Shown here: positions 1-7,340 of the stretch, piece by piece
Layout of the letters: every line of letters starts with the position of its first letter
Position numbering within the stretch: position 1 is the first letter of the stretch
Assembly (NCBI GenBank): GCA_947311455.1
Contig: CAMZKY010000131.1
Location: 1 to 19,793 of the forward strand
Origin: an uncultured Marinosulfonomonas sp.
GTDB lineage: Bacteria > Pseudomonadota > Alphaproteobacteria > Rhodobacterales > Rhodobacteraceae
DNA: 19,793 nt
Direction of reading: 5' to 3'
The notes under the pieces: model-generated
What the model saw: only the letters and a program-made list of their open reading frames with translations
What the model was told of the DNA's origin: nothing
Databases searched by the model: none
Position numbers and translations under genes: made by a program

Positions 1-1
1 A

Positions 2-412
2 AATTTATATGGTGCAACGCATCGTTCTGATTTGGTGCAGCTAAACCATTATTCTTTGCGGAGTGCTCAAAATTTTATGGTTAAGCGCGCGCGGGGCCTG
101 CCCAATCATATGGATCGCGAAATTGGTCTCGGTTACTGGGTTGAGCGGAATTTCAATTCAGTAACAGATACCAGTATTGAGCGTATGATAACCGCAACGC
201 AAATTAAGCTGGATGAATTGCGTTCGGTTCCGGAAATCAATGCGCTGCATTTGGCCGCTTTTGCACATCATAAGGCACGCTTTAATGAAATGATGACAAA
301 TCGCGACAATATTCAGCTGGTCTGGCATTTAATCTTAAGTGCAGGTAGCAGGCCGCCAGATAAGGCCGAAGCGCACGCGCAACTTGATCGTATTTTAAAG
401 GTACAGAGCTGA
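2..412 (+). CDS. Glycosyltransferase family 2-type protein, 3' end only
   Basis: This frame is open from the left edge of the window, so the gene starts upstream and only its last ~136 codons are present. The visible part reads N-L-Y-G-A-T-H-R-S-D-L-V-Q-L-N-H-Y and continues with an N-F-M-V-K-R-A-R-G segment. It aligns along its length with the C-terminal part (about residues 601-710) of the next gene: both share DLVQLNHY, a VKR.RG motif, a NH.DR..GL.YW stretch and a TSI.RMI motif. That identifies it as the tail of a paralogous glycosyltransferase (Glyco_tranf_2_4 type); the catalytic domain is outside the window. Its TGA stop is one base before the ATG of the next gene, so the two are almost certainly co-transcribed and may be translationally coupled. 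The sugar donor and acceptor cannot be told from this fragment. Confidence 0.8.
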   Translation, partial: NLYGATHRSDLVQLNHYSLRSAQNFMVKRARGLPNHMDREIGLGYWVERNFNSVTDTSIERMITATQIKLDELRSVPEINALHLAAFAHHKARFNEMMTNRDNIQLVWHLILSAGSRPPDKAEAHAQLDRILKVQS

Positions 413-413
413 T

Positions 414-2684
414 ATGGCGAATGTAAAAAATAAGAATAATGTATTTCTGAAACGGCGCATAAATACGCAAGATTTTGGCGAGGCCATTGTTCTGGATGCG
501 ATCGCATCGCCACGAGATCAAGGGCGCGACGCGAAGATTTTTTTTAAAACGGGCGTAGAGATTGGGCAAATCCGTCTTGGCAAAGGGATGCAATTTACCG
601 ATATGCGCAGCATTGGCGGTGGGGCAGTTCTAAGTTGTAAATCTATTGAACCCTCGGGAAAACTGCCTTTGGTAATTGCGGGAAAGCCGGTCAAAATAGA
701 GGCAACGCCGCCAGAAACGGATCTGTTCAAAGATTTGAATGTGGGGTTTTCTATACGGAATGGCGAAACAGTTGAAACGGTTTTAGAATGGCTTGCCTAT
801 CACGTTAAACACCATGGGATGAATGCAGCATTGATCCTGAATCGCAGCCACCCTTCCAAAGACAAACAGTTTGACAATCAACTGAAAAAGCAAACGCTCA
901 AGATCAAAGGGTTGAAGCGTCTGGTTTTGCTGGATTCAAAAGTGCCACTAGGGCAAATTGATTTACCCGAGGAAGCCCACCCTTTTAATGTTCCCGGTGC
1001 CCCTGGGAAAGATAGGATGGAAATCCCCAAGCCCGCCCCATGGGCCGCGCCCCTTGGGGAATTGCAGATATTTGAGCTGGCCCGTGCACGGTTTTTAGCC
1101 ACTGCGCGTGCGGTGATGAATATTGAGACTTATGATTTGATTGCATTGTCGGATGGGGTAAACGTGTTTGATCGCGCCGTTACTGCGAGCACCGGTGTTA
1201 TTCAATTAAATGGCCATCAGGTGTTCCCATGGCGCGTGCGGAATAACGCGGATGCAAAATTTGGAGATCACATTTGTCGTCAGTTTGATGCTAAAGGGAC
1301 GCGCGCACGTTGGTGTGTTGCACCAAGTATAGCGGGCGAAAAAACTGTGTGGCGTTTGATCCGTATCGTTGGTAGCAATCCATCATTACGGGAACAACAG
1401 GATTTTTACCGTTGCATGGCCTTGCGCCACCCCACGGATACTGTTTCCAAGATTGTGCCTAAAACCAGTCTTGTCGAAGATGAAGGCTTGGTGGATTTGG
1501 CTACAAAAGAATTCAAACACAAACCCGTGCATCTGCCCGAAGAAAAATTCAAAAAACCCAAGACTGGCGACATAGACACCACCATCGTGACAACAATGAA
1601 AAACGAAGGTCCATTTATTTTGGAATGGTTGGCCTATCATCGGGTGATCGGCGTTAAGCATTTTCTGGTTTACACCAATGATTGCACTGATGGCACTGAT
1701 ACAATGTTGGATATGCTTCAGGAAAAAGGCTATGTCCAGCACCGCGATAATCCGTTCAAGGGCACAGATTTAAAACCTCAGCACGCAGCACTTCAAGCGG
1801 CGGATAATGAGGGCGTTGTCAAACATGCCGATTGGTTGATTTGCATGGATGTGGATGAGTTTATTGACGTTAAATGCGGGGACGGAACCCTAAAGGCGTT
1901 GTATGAAGCCGTTGGGGATTCTAACATGATTTCAGCTACTTGGCGTCTATTCGGCAATAACGATATTCACGAATTTGAAGATGCGCTGACAATCGAACAA
2001 TACGATCACTGCGCACCGGAACTGATCCGCAAGCCTCATCAGGCGTGGGGGTTCAAAACCCTGTTTCGCAATGTCGGTATATTCAAGAAAATGGGTGTGC
2101 ACCGCCCTAAAGGTTTGATCCCGCAATTGTGGGAAGAAATAAAATGGGTGAATGGCTCAGGCAAATCCATGCCTCAAAGCCTGTTTAGAAATGGCTGGCG
2201 TTCTACGACAAATACATATGGGTATGATTTGGTTCAGCTCAATCATTACGCAGTGCGGTGCGCCGAAAGCTTTCTTGTTAAGCGTGATCGGGGGCGGGTG
2301 AATCATGTCGATCGGGATCAAGGCTTGTCTTATTGGTTTCGGATGAACAATAATGCCGAAAAAGAAACGTCAATCATGCGAATGATTCCGGCTGTGCGCG
2401 CGGAAATGAACAAGATGATGCAAGACCCTGAAATCGCCGCCGCGCATGAATTTTCAGTGAAAGCGCACCGCGCCAAGATTGATGAATTGCGCAAGACGGA
2501 AAAGTTTTCAGCCTTTTATGAAGAATTAATCAATCCGAGGCTGGAAAAACTGTCAAAGCTCCATGGCAATTTTGGCGCAAATGTTTTTCTGGCGGGGCCA
2601 GAGTGTATCCCTGATGAAATCGTTGAAAAAGAACCCGGGAGCGATTTTTTCTTTACGGTTGAGAAGGGGGAAACCACGCACTAA
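414..2684 (+). CDS. Two-domain family 2 glycosyltransferase (Glyco_tranf_2_4 type) with degenerate N-terminal copy
   Basis: The protein has 756 residues and no signal peptide or membrane segment, so it should be cytoplasmic. The C-terminal half (about 387-600) is a GT-A catalytic domain: TTMKNEG at 393-399, LEWLAYH at 403-409, a YTNDCTDGT stretch near 420, LKPQHAAL near 453, and the metal-binding DVDEF at 479-483. A GVHRPK motif lies at 561-566, and a C-terminal region from about 601 is shared with the gene upstream. The N-terminal half (about 111-320) repeats the layout: NGETVETVLEWLAYH at 116-130 matches the later segment, but where the acidic motif should be it reads DLIALSDGVNVF (241-252), so the DxD is lost. 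I read it as one active and one inactive copy. ATG follows the upstream stop by one base; an AAAGG lies 12 bases upstream, so coupling is likely. Role inferred: transfer of a sugar during capsule or exopolysaccharide synthesis; substrates unknown. Confidence 0.85.
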   Translation: MANVKNKNNVFLKRRINTQDFGEAIVLDAIASPRDQGRDAKIFFKTGVEIGQIRLGKGMQFTDMRSIGGGAVLSCKSIEPSGKLPLVIAGKPVKIEATPPETDLFKDLNVGFSIRNGETVETVLEWLAYHVKHHGMNAALILNRSHPSKDKQFDNQLKKQTLKIKGLKRLVLLDSKVPLGQIDLPEEAHPFNVPGAPGKDRMEIPKPAPWAAPLGELQIFELARARFLATARAVMNIETYDLIALSDGVNVFDRAVTASTGVIQLNGHQVFPWRVRNNADAKFGDHICRQFDAKGTRARWCVAPSIAGEKTVWRLIRIVGSNPSLREQQDFYRCMALRHPTDTVSKIVPKTSLVEDEGLVDLATKEFKHKPVHLPEEKFKKPKTGDIDTTIVTTMKNEGPFILEWLAYHRVIGVKHFLVYTNDCTDGTDTMLDMLQEKGYVQHRDNPFKGTDLKPQHAALQAADNEGVVKHADWLICMDVDEFIDVKCGDGTLKALYEAVGDSNMISATWRLFGNNDIHEFEDALTIEQYDHCAPELIRKPHQAWGFKTLFRNVGIFKKMGVHRPKGLIPQLWEEIKWVNGSGKSMPQSLFRNGWRSTTNTYGYDLVQLNHYAVRCAESFLVKRDRGRVNHVDRDQGLSYWFRMNNNAEKETSIMRMIPAVRAEMNKMMQDPEIAAAHEFSVKAHRAKIDELRKTEKFSAFYEELINPRLEKLSKLHGNFGANVFLAGPECIPDEIVEKEPGSDFFFTVEKGETTH

Positions 2685-2821
2685 CCCAGCATTCTTGCGT
2701 TGACATGCAGGCAATATAATTACATATTTATTCACTAATAACCCCATAAAGAGGGTACTGTCGGGCAAATAGAAACAATAGGCGAAGTTATTCAATAATA
2801 ATCGCCGGTTTGAGAGTAGAA
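2685..2821 (+). promoter_or_regulatory. Candidate sigma70-type promoter in the intergenic gap
   Basis: The 137-bp gap after the two-domain glycosyltransferase has a perfect -35 hexamer TTGACA at 2700-2705 and a weak -10, CATATT, at 2723-2728 (17-bp spacer). A perfect TATAAT lies at 2715-2720 but is too close to that -35 to pair with it. No intrinsic terminator is visible after the upstream gene, so the next gene may be read both from this promoter and by read-through. Confidence 0.35.
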
Positions 2822-5041
2822 ATGGCACTTCCTGTTATAGGTTCACTTTGGATTGGCCCAGAACTTGGCTGGATGGAGCAATTGTGCTTGAAATCTTTCG
2901 TCGATCATGGCCACGAAACAATTCTCTATTGTTATGATGAAGTTAAGAATATTCCCGAGGGCGTTAAGGTTGAAGATGCTAACAATATTTTAAAAACCGA
3001 CAACATCATTCGCCACGCCCGCACAGGCAGCCCTGCTTACCACGCCGATGTCTTTCGCCTCCACATGATCCAGCAAACCGGAAAAATTTGGGCCGATACG
3101 GATGCCTTTTGTGTGCAGCCTTGGAAACAGACCAAAAACAAGCATTTTCATGGCTGGATTTCGGACAAGAAACCACAGGTGAATAATGGTGTGCTAGGTT
3201 TACCTAAATCATCAAAAACTTTGGAAAAAATGCTGGATTTTACCAGTGATGAATTCCCAATCCCCCCTTGGCTAAGCGAAGAAAAGCGGGACGAACTGCA
3301 ACGGCTTAAAGATAAAGGAGACGGGGTGCATGTTTCCCTACTTCCTTGGGGTGTCTGGGGGCCAGATGCGGTAACCTGGTTTTTGCAAGACACTGGCGAA
3401 ATCAAACACTCGTTTGACAAGCATGTGATCTATCCGGTTCCCTTTAAAACAGGGCGGCACTTGTTAATTCCAGGACGCGCTGATGAAGTTCGTGCGATGA
3501 TCAAGAAAGACACGCTTTCGATCCACTTCTGGGGGCGGCGATTTAGAAACATCTTGGTAAAACGGTTTCAAGGAGTTCTCGCCGAAGGCTCTTATGCGGA
3601 TGAATTGTGTAAACGCCACGGAATTGTTCCCAAGCCCGTTCCGGCAACCCCAAAAGATACGAAGCCTACGGTCACCAACGATACCACCGAAATTCTGAAA
3701 TCCCTTGATCTTGATGATGTGGTGGAAATTGCCGATATCAATGGTGGCGCGCCAGAATTGGCGATTGAGCTGCATAATCGATACGGGTGCAAAATTGATG
3801 TGCTTTGCCTTGGCCCAGAAGCCCAATTTATGGCGCCAACACAGCAGATAACAAACTATGTTAACACCCTTATAGATGCCGGTATTGATAAGGCGATGAT
3901 CCGGCTGGTTGAAAATCAAAAATTTCTAAAATCGTATGATGTGTTGGCTTCGATCGGAAATTTTGGGACTCGGTATAAAATCAAACACCTCAAGCCACTT
4001 TTGACTAAAATTTTACACTCATCTTCAAGAGTGGTGTTTGATGTGCGATTGGGTAGTGGAACCTATCCATTTCTGAAAGATTTCGGTGGTTGCAACACAT
4101 TGCGATCCCCTACCAAAGATATTTACGGGTTGGCCGTGATGTCTGTTGAGCCAAAATCCGGCCCTGTCGGTGAATGGTCTGCAATCGCGCAAACCCTGAT
4201 TGGTAAAGACGGGTTTTACCGCGAAACAGATGAGCATTCGTTCCTTTACATTCCGCGTGGCGATACGCTGGTTGTGACGTTCGACAACCTCGATATTGCC
4301 ATGACCAAACGCGACGATCGCCGCCCTTGGGGCTTTGAATTTATAAAAAAGCAAGGCTGGTCAATGCTCGGGGTTATGGCCAATGGCTGGACCTGGTTTC
4401 GCGATCCTTCGGTTTCTGACGAATTTAACAAACTGCAGGACGACGGGTTTTTTGCTCAATTCAAGCGCGTGGTTTTTTATGGTGCGTCAATGGGAGGGTA
4501 CGCTGCCGCAGCCTATTGCGGCGCGGCCAAAGGGGCCACCGTATTTGTAATAAGCCCGCAATCAACTTTGGATAAGTCGATTGTGCCGTGGGAAATGCGC
4601 TATAAAAAGGTATGGGATCGGGATTTTTCTGGTGAATATGGCGACGCGTCGATTGTTAGCGGGGATGCGGAAAATGTGCATATTATGTTTGATCCATATG
4701 TTGCAGCAGATGCGGCCCACGCCGCGCGGTTTACCTCGGATAATGTTACGCTTTGGCGTTGCCCCTTGATGGGGCACCGGCTTGGTTCATCGTTACATCA
4801 GATGGGTGTACTCCAAACAATTGCGGAAAAAGCAATTAACGGCACGCTGGATAAAATGACATTTTATAAATTGCTAAGGAAACGCCACGATTTCCCGCGT
4901 TATCAACGGGAGCTTGCAAATCTTGCACTTGATCGCGGCCATTCCGGCTTGGCCGAGATCGTCTGCAATTATGTGCTGGCCCAAAGATCTGATAGATTTT
5001 TCGTTAAAATGCTTGAACGTATTAATCGCGAGAACAATTAG
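2822..5041 (+). CDS. Three-domain fusion: GT32-type glycosyltransferase + methyltransferase-like + alpha/beta-hydrolase-like domain
   Basis: An in-frame TTG lies at 2810, but the ATG at 2822 has a GAGAG about seven bases upstream and begins the conserved sequence (ALPVIGSLWIG), so I use it: 739 residues. Positions below count from the TTG (subtract 4). Residues ~7-245 resemble sugar-binding-DXD (GT32-like) transferases: YHADVFRLHMIQ near 77-89 and GKIWADTDAF with DTD at 96-98. Residues ~295-430 look like a Rossmann methyltransferase with a weak glycine motif (VVEIADINGG near 304-313) and a late DVRLGSGTYPFL strand. Residues ~475-735 form an alpha/beta-hydrolase-like domain with nucleophile elbow YGASMGGY (Ser560), possible acid Asp628 and His656 or His663. 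I recall Rhodobacterales homologues of this last domain that are often misnamed PAPS reductase. There are no membrane segments. The glycosyltransferase assignment is good; activity of the other two domains is unproven. Confidence 0.75.
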   Translation: MALPVIGSLWIGPELGWMEQLCLKSFVDHGHETILYCYDEVKNIPEGVKVEDANNILKTDNIIRHARTGSPAYHADVFRLHMIQQTGKIWADTDAFCVQPWKQTKNKHFHGWISDKKPQVNNGVLGLPKSSKTLEKMLDFTSDEFPIPPWLSEEKRDELQRLKDKGDGVHVSLLPWGVWGPDAVTWFLQDTGEIKHSFDKHVIYPVPFKTGRHLLIPGRADEVRAMIKKDTLSIHFWGRRFRNILVKRFQGVLAEGSYADELCKRHGIVPKPVPATPKDTKPTVTNDTTEILKSLDLDDVVEIADINGGAPELAIELHNRYGCKIDVLCLGPEAQFMAPTQQITNYVNTLIDAGIDKAMIRLVENQKFLKSYDVLASIGNFGTRYKIKHLKPLLTKILHSSSRVVFDVRLGSGTYPFLKDFGGCNTLRSPTKDIYGLAVMSVEPKSGPVGEWSAIAQTLIGKDGFYRETDEHSFLYIPRGDTLVVTFDNLDIAMTKRDDRRPWGFEFIKKQGWSMLGVMANGWTWFRDPSVSDEFNKLQDDGFFAQFKRVVFYGASMGGYAAAAYCGAAKGATVFVISPQSTLDKSIVPWEMRYKKVWDRDFSGEYGDASIVSGDAENVHIMFDPYVAADAAHAARFTSDNVTLWRCPLMGHRLGSSLHQMGVLQTIAEKAINGTLDKMTFYKLLRKRHDFPRYQRELANLALDRGHSGLAEIVCNYVLAQRSDRFFVKMLERINRENN

Positions 5042-5082
5042 CTTTGATACGGCGTAAACTGTTTTGGATAACATTCAAATTG

Positions 5083-5112
5083 TTGCATTTTCATATTGAA
5101 AAGCGGTATATT
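5083..5112 (+). promoter_or_regulatory. Candidate promoter with a dyad in its spacer
   Basis: TTGCAT (5083-5088) and TATATT (5107-5112) are separated by 18 bp and lie 40 bp upstream of the ATG at 5152. The spacer contains a perfect inverted repeat, TTTTCA-TAT-TGAAAA (5088-5102), placed where a repressor would block RNA polymerase. No intrinsic terminator precedes it after the fusion gene. The promoter and operator reading is inference from sequence only. Confidence 0.4.
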
Positions 5113-5151
5113 AAAAACATGAAATATACTTCAAGTCGGCGGTGTCTATAA

Positions 5152-6039
5152 ATGCGCAATTCTGTTACGTTTGTGTATCATCTTGGTGCACCACATACTG
5201 ATAAAGATCAACTTACATGGTCCCTTCGAAAGGACGCTGTAATGTTGATGGAACATGGTGTTTTAAAGCGACGTCAAGTTACATATTTGAAATCCGTGGG
5301 TGCCATTATTGGCAAATTGCAAGGTCACCACGCAAGTCATGAAGAACAAGAAGAACTGTATAAAGTGCTCGATCCAAAAGGAAATATGGATCGCATTATT
5401 TTAGCCAACAAACATTTTATGGGAATGCCCGGGTGGGCGTTAAGCCAAGGTAAATTCTATAATAACGCGCCTAGTCGCACCAAAGCCCTTAGACGTTTAT
5501 TTCCCGATAATCCATGCGAATTTTTTCTCGGAATCGCAAACCCGGCAACATTTGTACCCGAGCTATTTAAGTCCCAAAATGATAGATCGTATGAGCAATT
5601 TGTGGGGCCAACCGATTTTCTGGAGCTAAAATGGTCATCAGTCATTCGGCGGATATCCGAAGCCAACCCTGATTGTATGATTACGGTTTGGTGTAACGAA
5701 GATACGCCGATTATCTGGCCATCAATCCTGCAAGAAGTGACCCAACTGGATCCAATGATACGTTTTCGTGGCGAGCTGGATATAATATTACCACTATTAT
5801 CAAAAGAAGGCCAATCCGCGTTATTGCATTATCTAAAAGAACGCCCCGATCTTTCAGAAATTCAGCGCCGTCGTGTCCGAGCAATTTTTCTTGAGAAATT
5901 TTTCGATGATTCAGTTGTTGACAGTGTGATCGATTTTGGGGATTGGACGGCGGGGATGATCGGGGAAATGACAGAAATTTACGAAGATGATATCGAAACA
6001 ATCGCGCGGATACCCGGAGTGAATTTCATTTCACTTTAG
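5152..6039 (+). CDS. Sulfotransferase-like protein lacking PAPS-binding signatures
   Basis: The protein has 295 residues, no signal peptide and no membrane segment. Its start, FVYHLGAPHTDKDQL (7-21), matches in position and pattern the 5'-phosphosulfate loop of sulfotransferase-like proteins (HLGAHKTGTT.LQ), and it is followed by the usual helix and a GVL. The Lys/Thr/Thr residues that would hold the phosphosulfate are replaced (HTDKD). At 128-131 the text is IANP where active relatives have IRNP, so the 3'-phosphate arginine is also missing. The C-terminal part (WTAGMIGEMTEIYEDD followed by IARIPGV) resembles the tail of Roseobacter-type sulfotransferase-like proteins as I remember them. I infer a relative that has lost sulfonation activity, or a hypothetical protein of the same fold. 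It sits between glycan genes, so a role in glycan modification or assembly is plausible but unproven. There is no clear ribosome-binding site before the ATG. Confidence 0.6.
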   Translation: MRNSVTFVYHLGAPHTDKDQLTWSLRKDAVMLMEHGVLKRRQVTYLKSVGAIIGKLQGHHASHEEQEELYKVLDPKGNMDRIILANKHFMGMPGWALSQGKFYNNAPSRTKALRRLFPDNPCEFFLGIANPATFVPELFKSQNDRSYEQFVGPTDFLELKWSSVIRRISEANPDCMITVWCNEDTPIIWPSILQEVTQLDPMIRFRGELDIILPLLSKEGQSALLHYLKERPDLSEIQRRRVRAIFLEKFFDDSVVDSVIDFGDWTAGMIGEMTEIYEDDIETIARIPGVNFISL

Positions 6040-6080
6040 TACAGTTTGATGCGCAAAAAATAAGTACACAGGAAATTCTC

Positions 6081-7100
6081 ATGCCAACAGCCCTTGTTAC
6101 CGGTTCAGCCGGGTTTATCGGATACCATCTTTGCAAACGTCTGTTGGACGAAGGGTATTCAGTGATTGGCGTTGACGCGATGACAGATTATTATGACGTG
6201 GCCTTAAAAGAGGCCCGCCACGACATGTTAAAAGAGCATGATAAATTTCAAGCGGTTATTGCACGGGTTGAAGAACCGGATATGCTTAAGGGATTAATGG
6301 CTGCGCAGGGTGTTGATGTTGTAATTCATTTAGCTGCGCAAGCAGGTGTTCGGTATTCTATTGATAACCCCATGTCGTATGTTCAGGCCAATTTATTAGG
6401 GTCGTTTCAGGTTCTTGAGGCCGCTCGTGCACACCCGCCTGCGCATTTGTTGATGGCTTCGACATCTTCGGTTTATGGGGCCAACACCCAAATGCCCTAT
6501 AAAGAAACCGACAAAGTTGATACGCAAATGTCTTTTTACGCTGCTACCAAAAAGGCAAACGAGGCTATGGGGCATTCCTATGCGCATCTTTATGACATCC
6601 CGATCACCATGTTCCGATTCTTTACCGTCTATGGCCCGTGGGGGCGACCCGATATGGCGCTATTCAAATTCACCAAAGCCATTTTAGCTGATGAGCCGAT
6701 CGATGTTTATAACCACGGAAAAATGATGCGTGACTTTACCTATGTCGAAGATTTGGTGAAAGGTATTTCCTTATTGATTGATACCCCGCCGGTTCGGCCC
6801 GCAAGCGAAGATGATATTGAAGTAGGCGATAGTTTAAGTGCGGTTGCACCATTTCGTCCTGTGAACATTGGGAATTCTTGCGCTGTACAGCTGATGGATT
6901 TTATTAAAGCCATTGAAAAATCAGTGGGTCGTGAGGCCAAAAAGAATATGATGGACATGCAAGCTGGCGATGTGCCTGCGACATGGGCTGATGCATCTTT
7001 GCTGCAGCGTCTGACAGGCTATGCGCCGGAAACCGAAGTCCCGGAAGGAGTTGACGCATTTGTCAAATGGTATCGGGGTTATTACCGACCCAATGCCTAA
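6081..7100 (+). CDS. NAD-dependent epimerase, UDP-glucuronate 4-epimerase type
   Basis: An extended short-chain dehydrogenase/reductase of 339 residues. It starts with the NAD-binding Rossmann motif TGSAGFIG (7-14), and has VIHLAAQAGVRYS near 81-93, the STSSVYG strand with the catalytic Ser/Thr at 127-133, and the catalytic YxxxK as YAATK (Tyr153, Lys157). The FFTVYGPWGRPDMA segment at 180-193 and the length are typical of enzymes that turn UDP-glucuronate into UDP-galacturonate (LpsL/Cap1J group). UDP-glucose 4-epimerase or a related 4-epimerase is the main alternative. It is cytoplasmic and supplies an activated uronic acid for the glycosyltransferases upstream. AGGAAA lies eight bases before the ATG. 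The gap to the previous gene is only 41 bp without a terminator, so it is probably co-transcribed with the sulfotransferase-like gene. Confidence 0.88.
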   Translation: MPTALVTGSAGFIGYHLCKRLLDEGYSVIGVDAMTDYYDVALKEARHDMLKEHDKFQAVIARVEEPDMLKGLMAAQGVDVVIHLAAQAGVRYSIDNPMSYVQANLLGSFQVLEAARAHPPAHLLMASTSSVYGANTQMPYKETDKVDTQMSFYAATKKANEAMGHSYAHLYDIPITMFRFFTVYGPWGRPDMALFKFTKAILADEPIDVYNHGKMMRDFTYVEDLVKGISLLIDTPPVRPASEDDIEVGDSLSAVAPFRPVNIGNSCAVQLMDFIKAIEKSVGREAKKNMMDMQAGDVPATWADASLLQRLTGYAPETEVPEGVDAFVKWYRGYYRPNA

Positions 7101-7340
7101 ATCTAAGGGAGAGTAGGTAGATTCGAAGACGGTATGATTACGCGCCGTTCCATTGGGTAAAATTGACCACCTAATAAAATATGTGAAATTTTCACACAAA
7201 TACACCAGCGCAATTGCGCGTTTATACTAAACTTGCGTTTTTTGTGGTAATTTGGTTGCAATATTGTTTGCCATTCGGTTTATTTGCGCAAAGAAAGAAC
7301 CAGCAGAATGATCTGCGGACATCAGGGGGGGTGCCCATAA
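7101..7340 (+). promoter_or_regulatory. Intergenic regulatory region upstream of the importer operon, two palindromes
   Basis: These 240 bp separate the epimerase gene from the ABC importer. Two perfect dyads are visible: TGTGAAA-T-TTTCACA at 7182-7196, and GCGCAATTGCGC at 7208-7219. A good -10-like hexamer, TATACT, follows at 7223-7228, without a convincing -35 at 17-18 bp. With that -10, the first dyad would lie just upstream of the -35 region and the second between -35 and -10, as expected of operators. A G-rich ribosome-binding site (AGGGGGGG, 7324-7331) precedes the GTG start at 7341. No intrinsic terminator was seen for the epimerase gene. Confidence 0.4.

Noticed and set aside
2715..2720. 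Perfect TATAAT as the -10 partner of the TTGACA at 2700
   Set aside because: Only nine bases separate them, too short for a sigma70 promoter; CATATT at 2723 has the right spacing.
2810..2821. TTG start for the three-domain fusion protein
   Set aside because: The ATG twelve bases downstream has a suitable GAGAG at the right distance and begins the conserved sequence; the four extra residues add nothing recognisable.
3686..4120. Calling the middle part of the fusion protein an active SAM-dependent methyltransferase
   Set aside because: The glycine-rich motif is weak (ADINGG) and the usual acidic residue after the second strand is unclear, so only methyltransferase-like fold is claimed.
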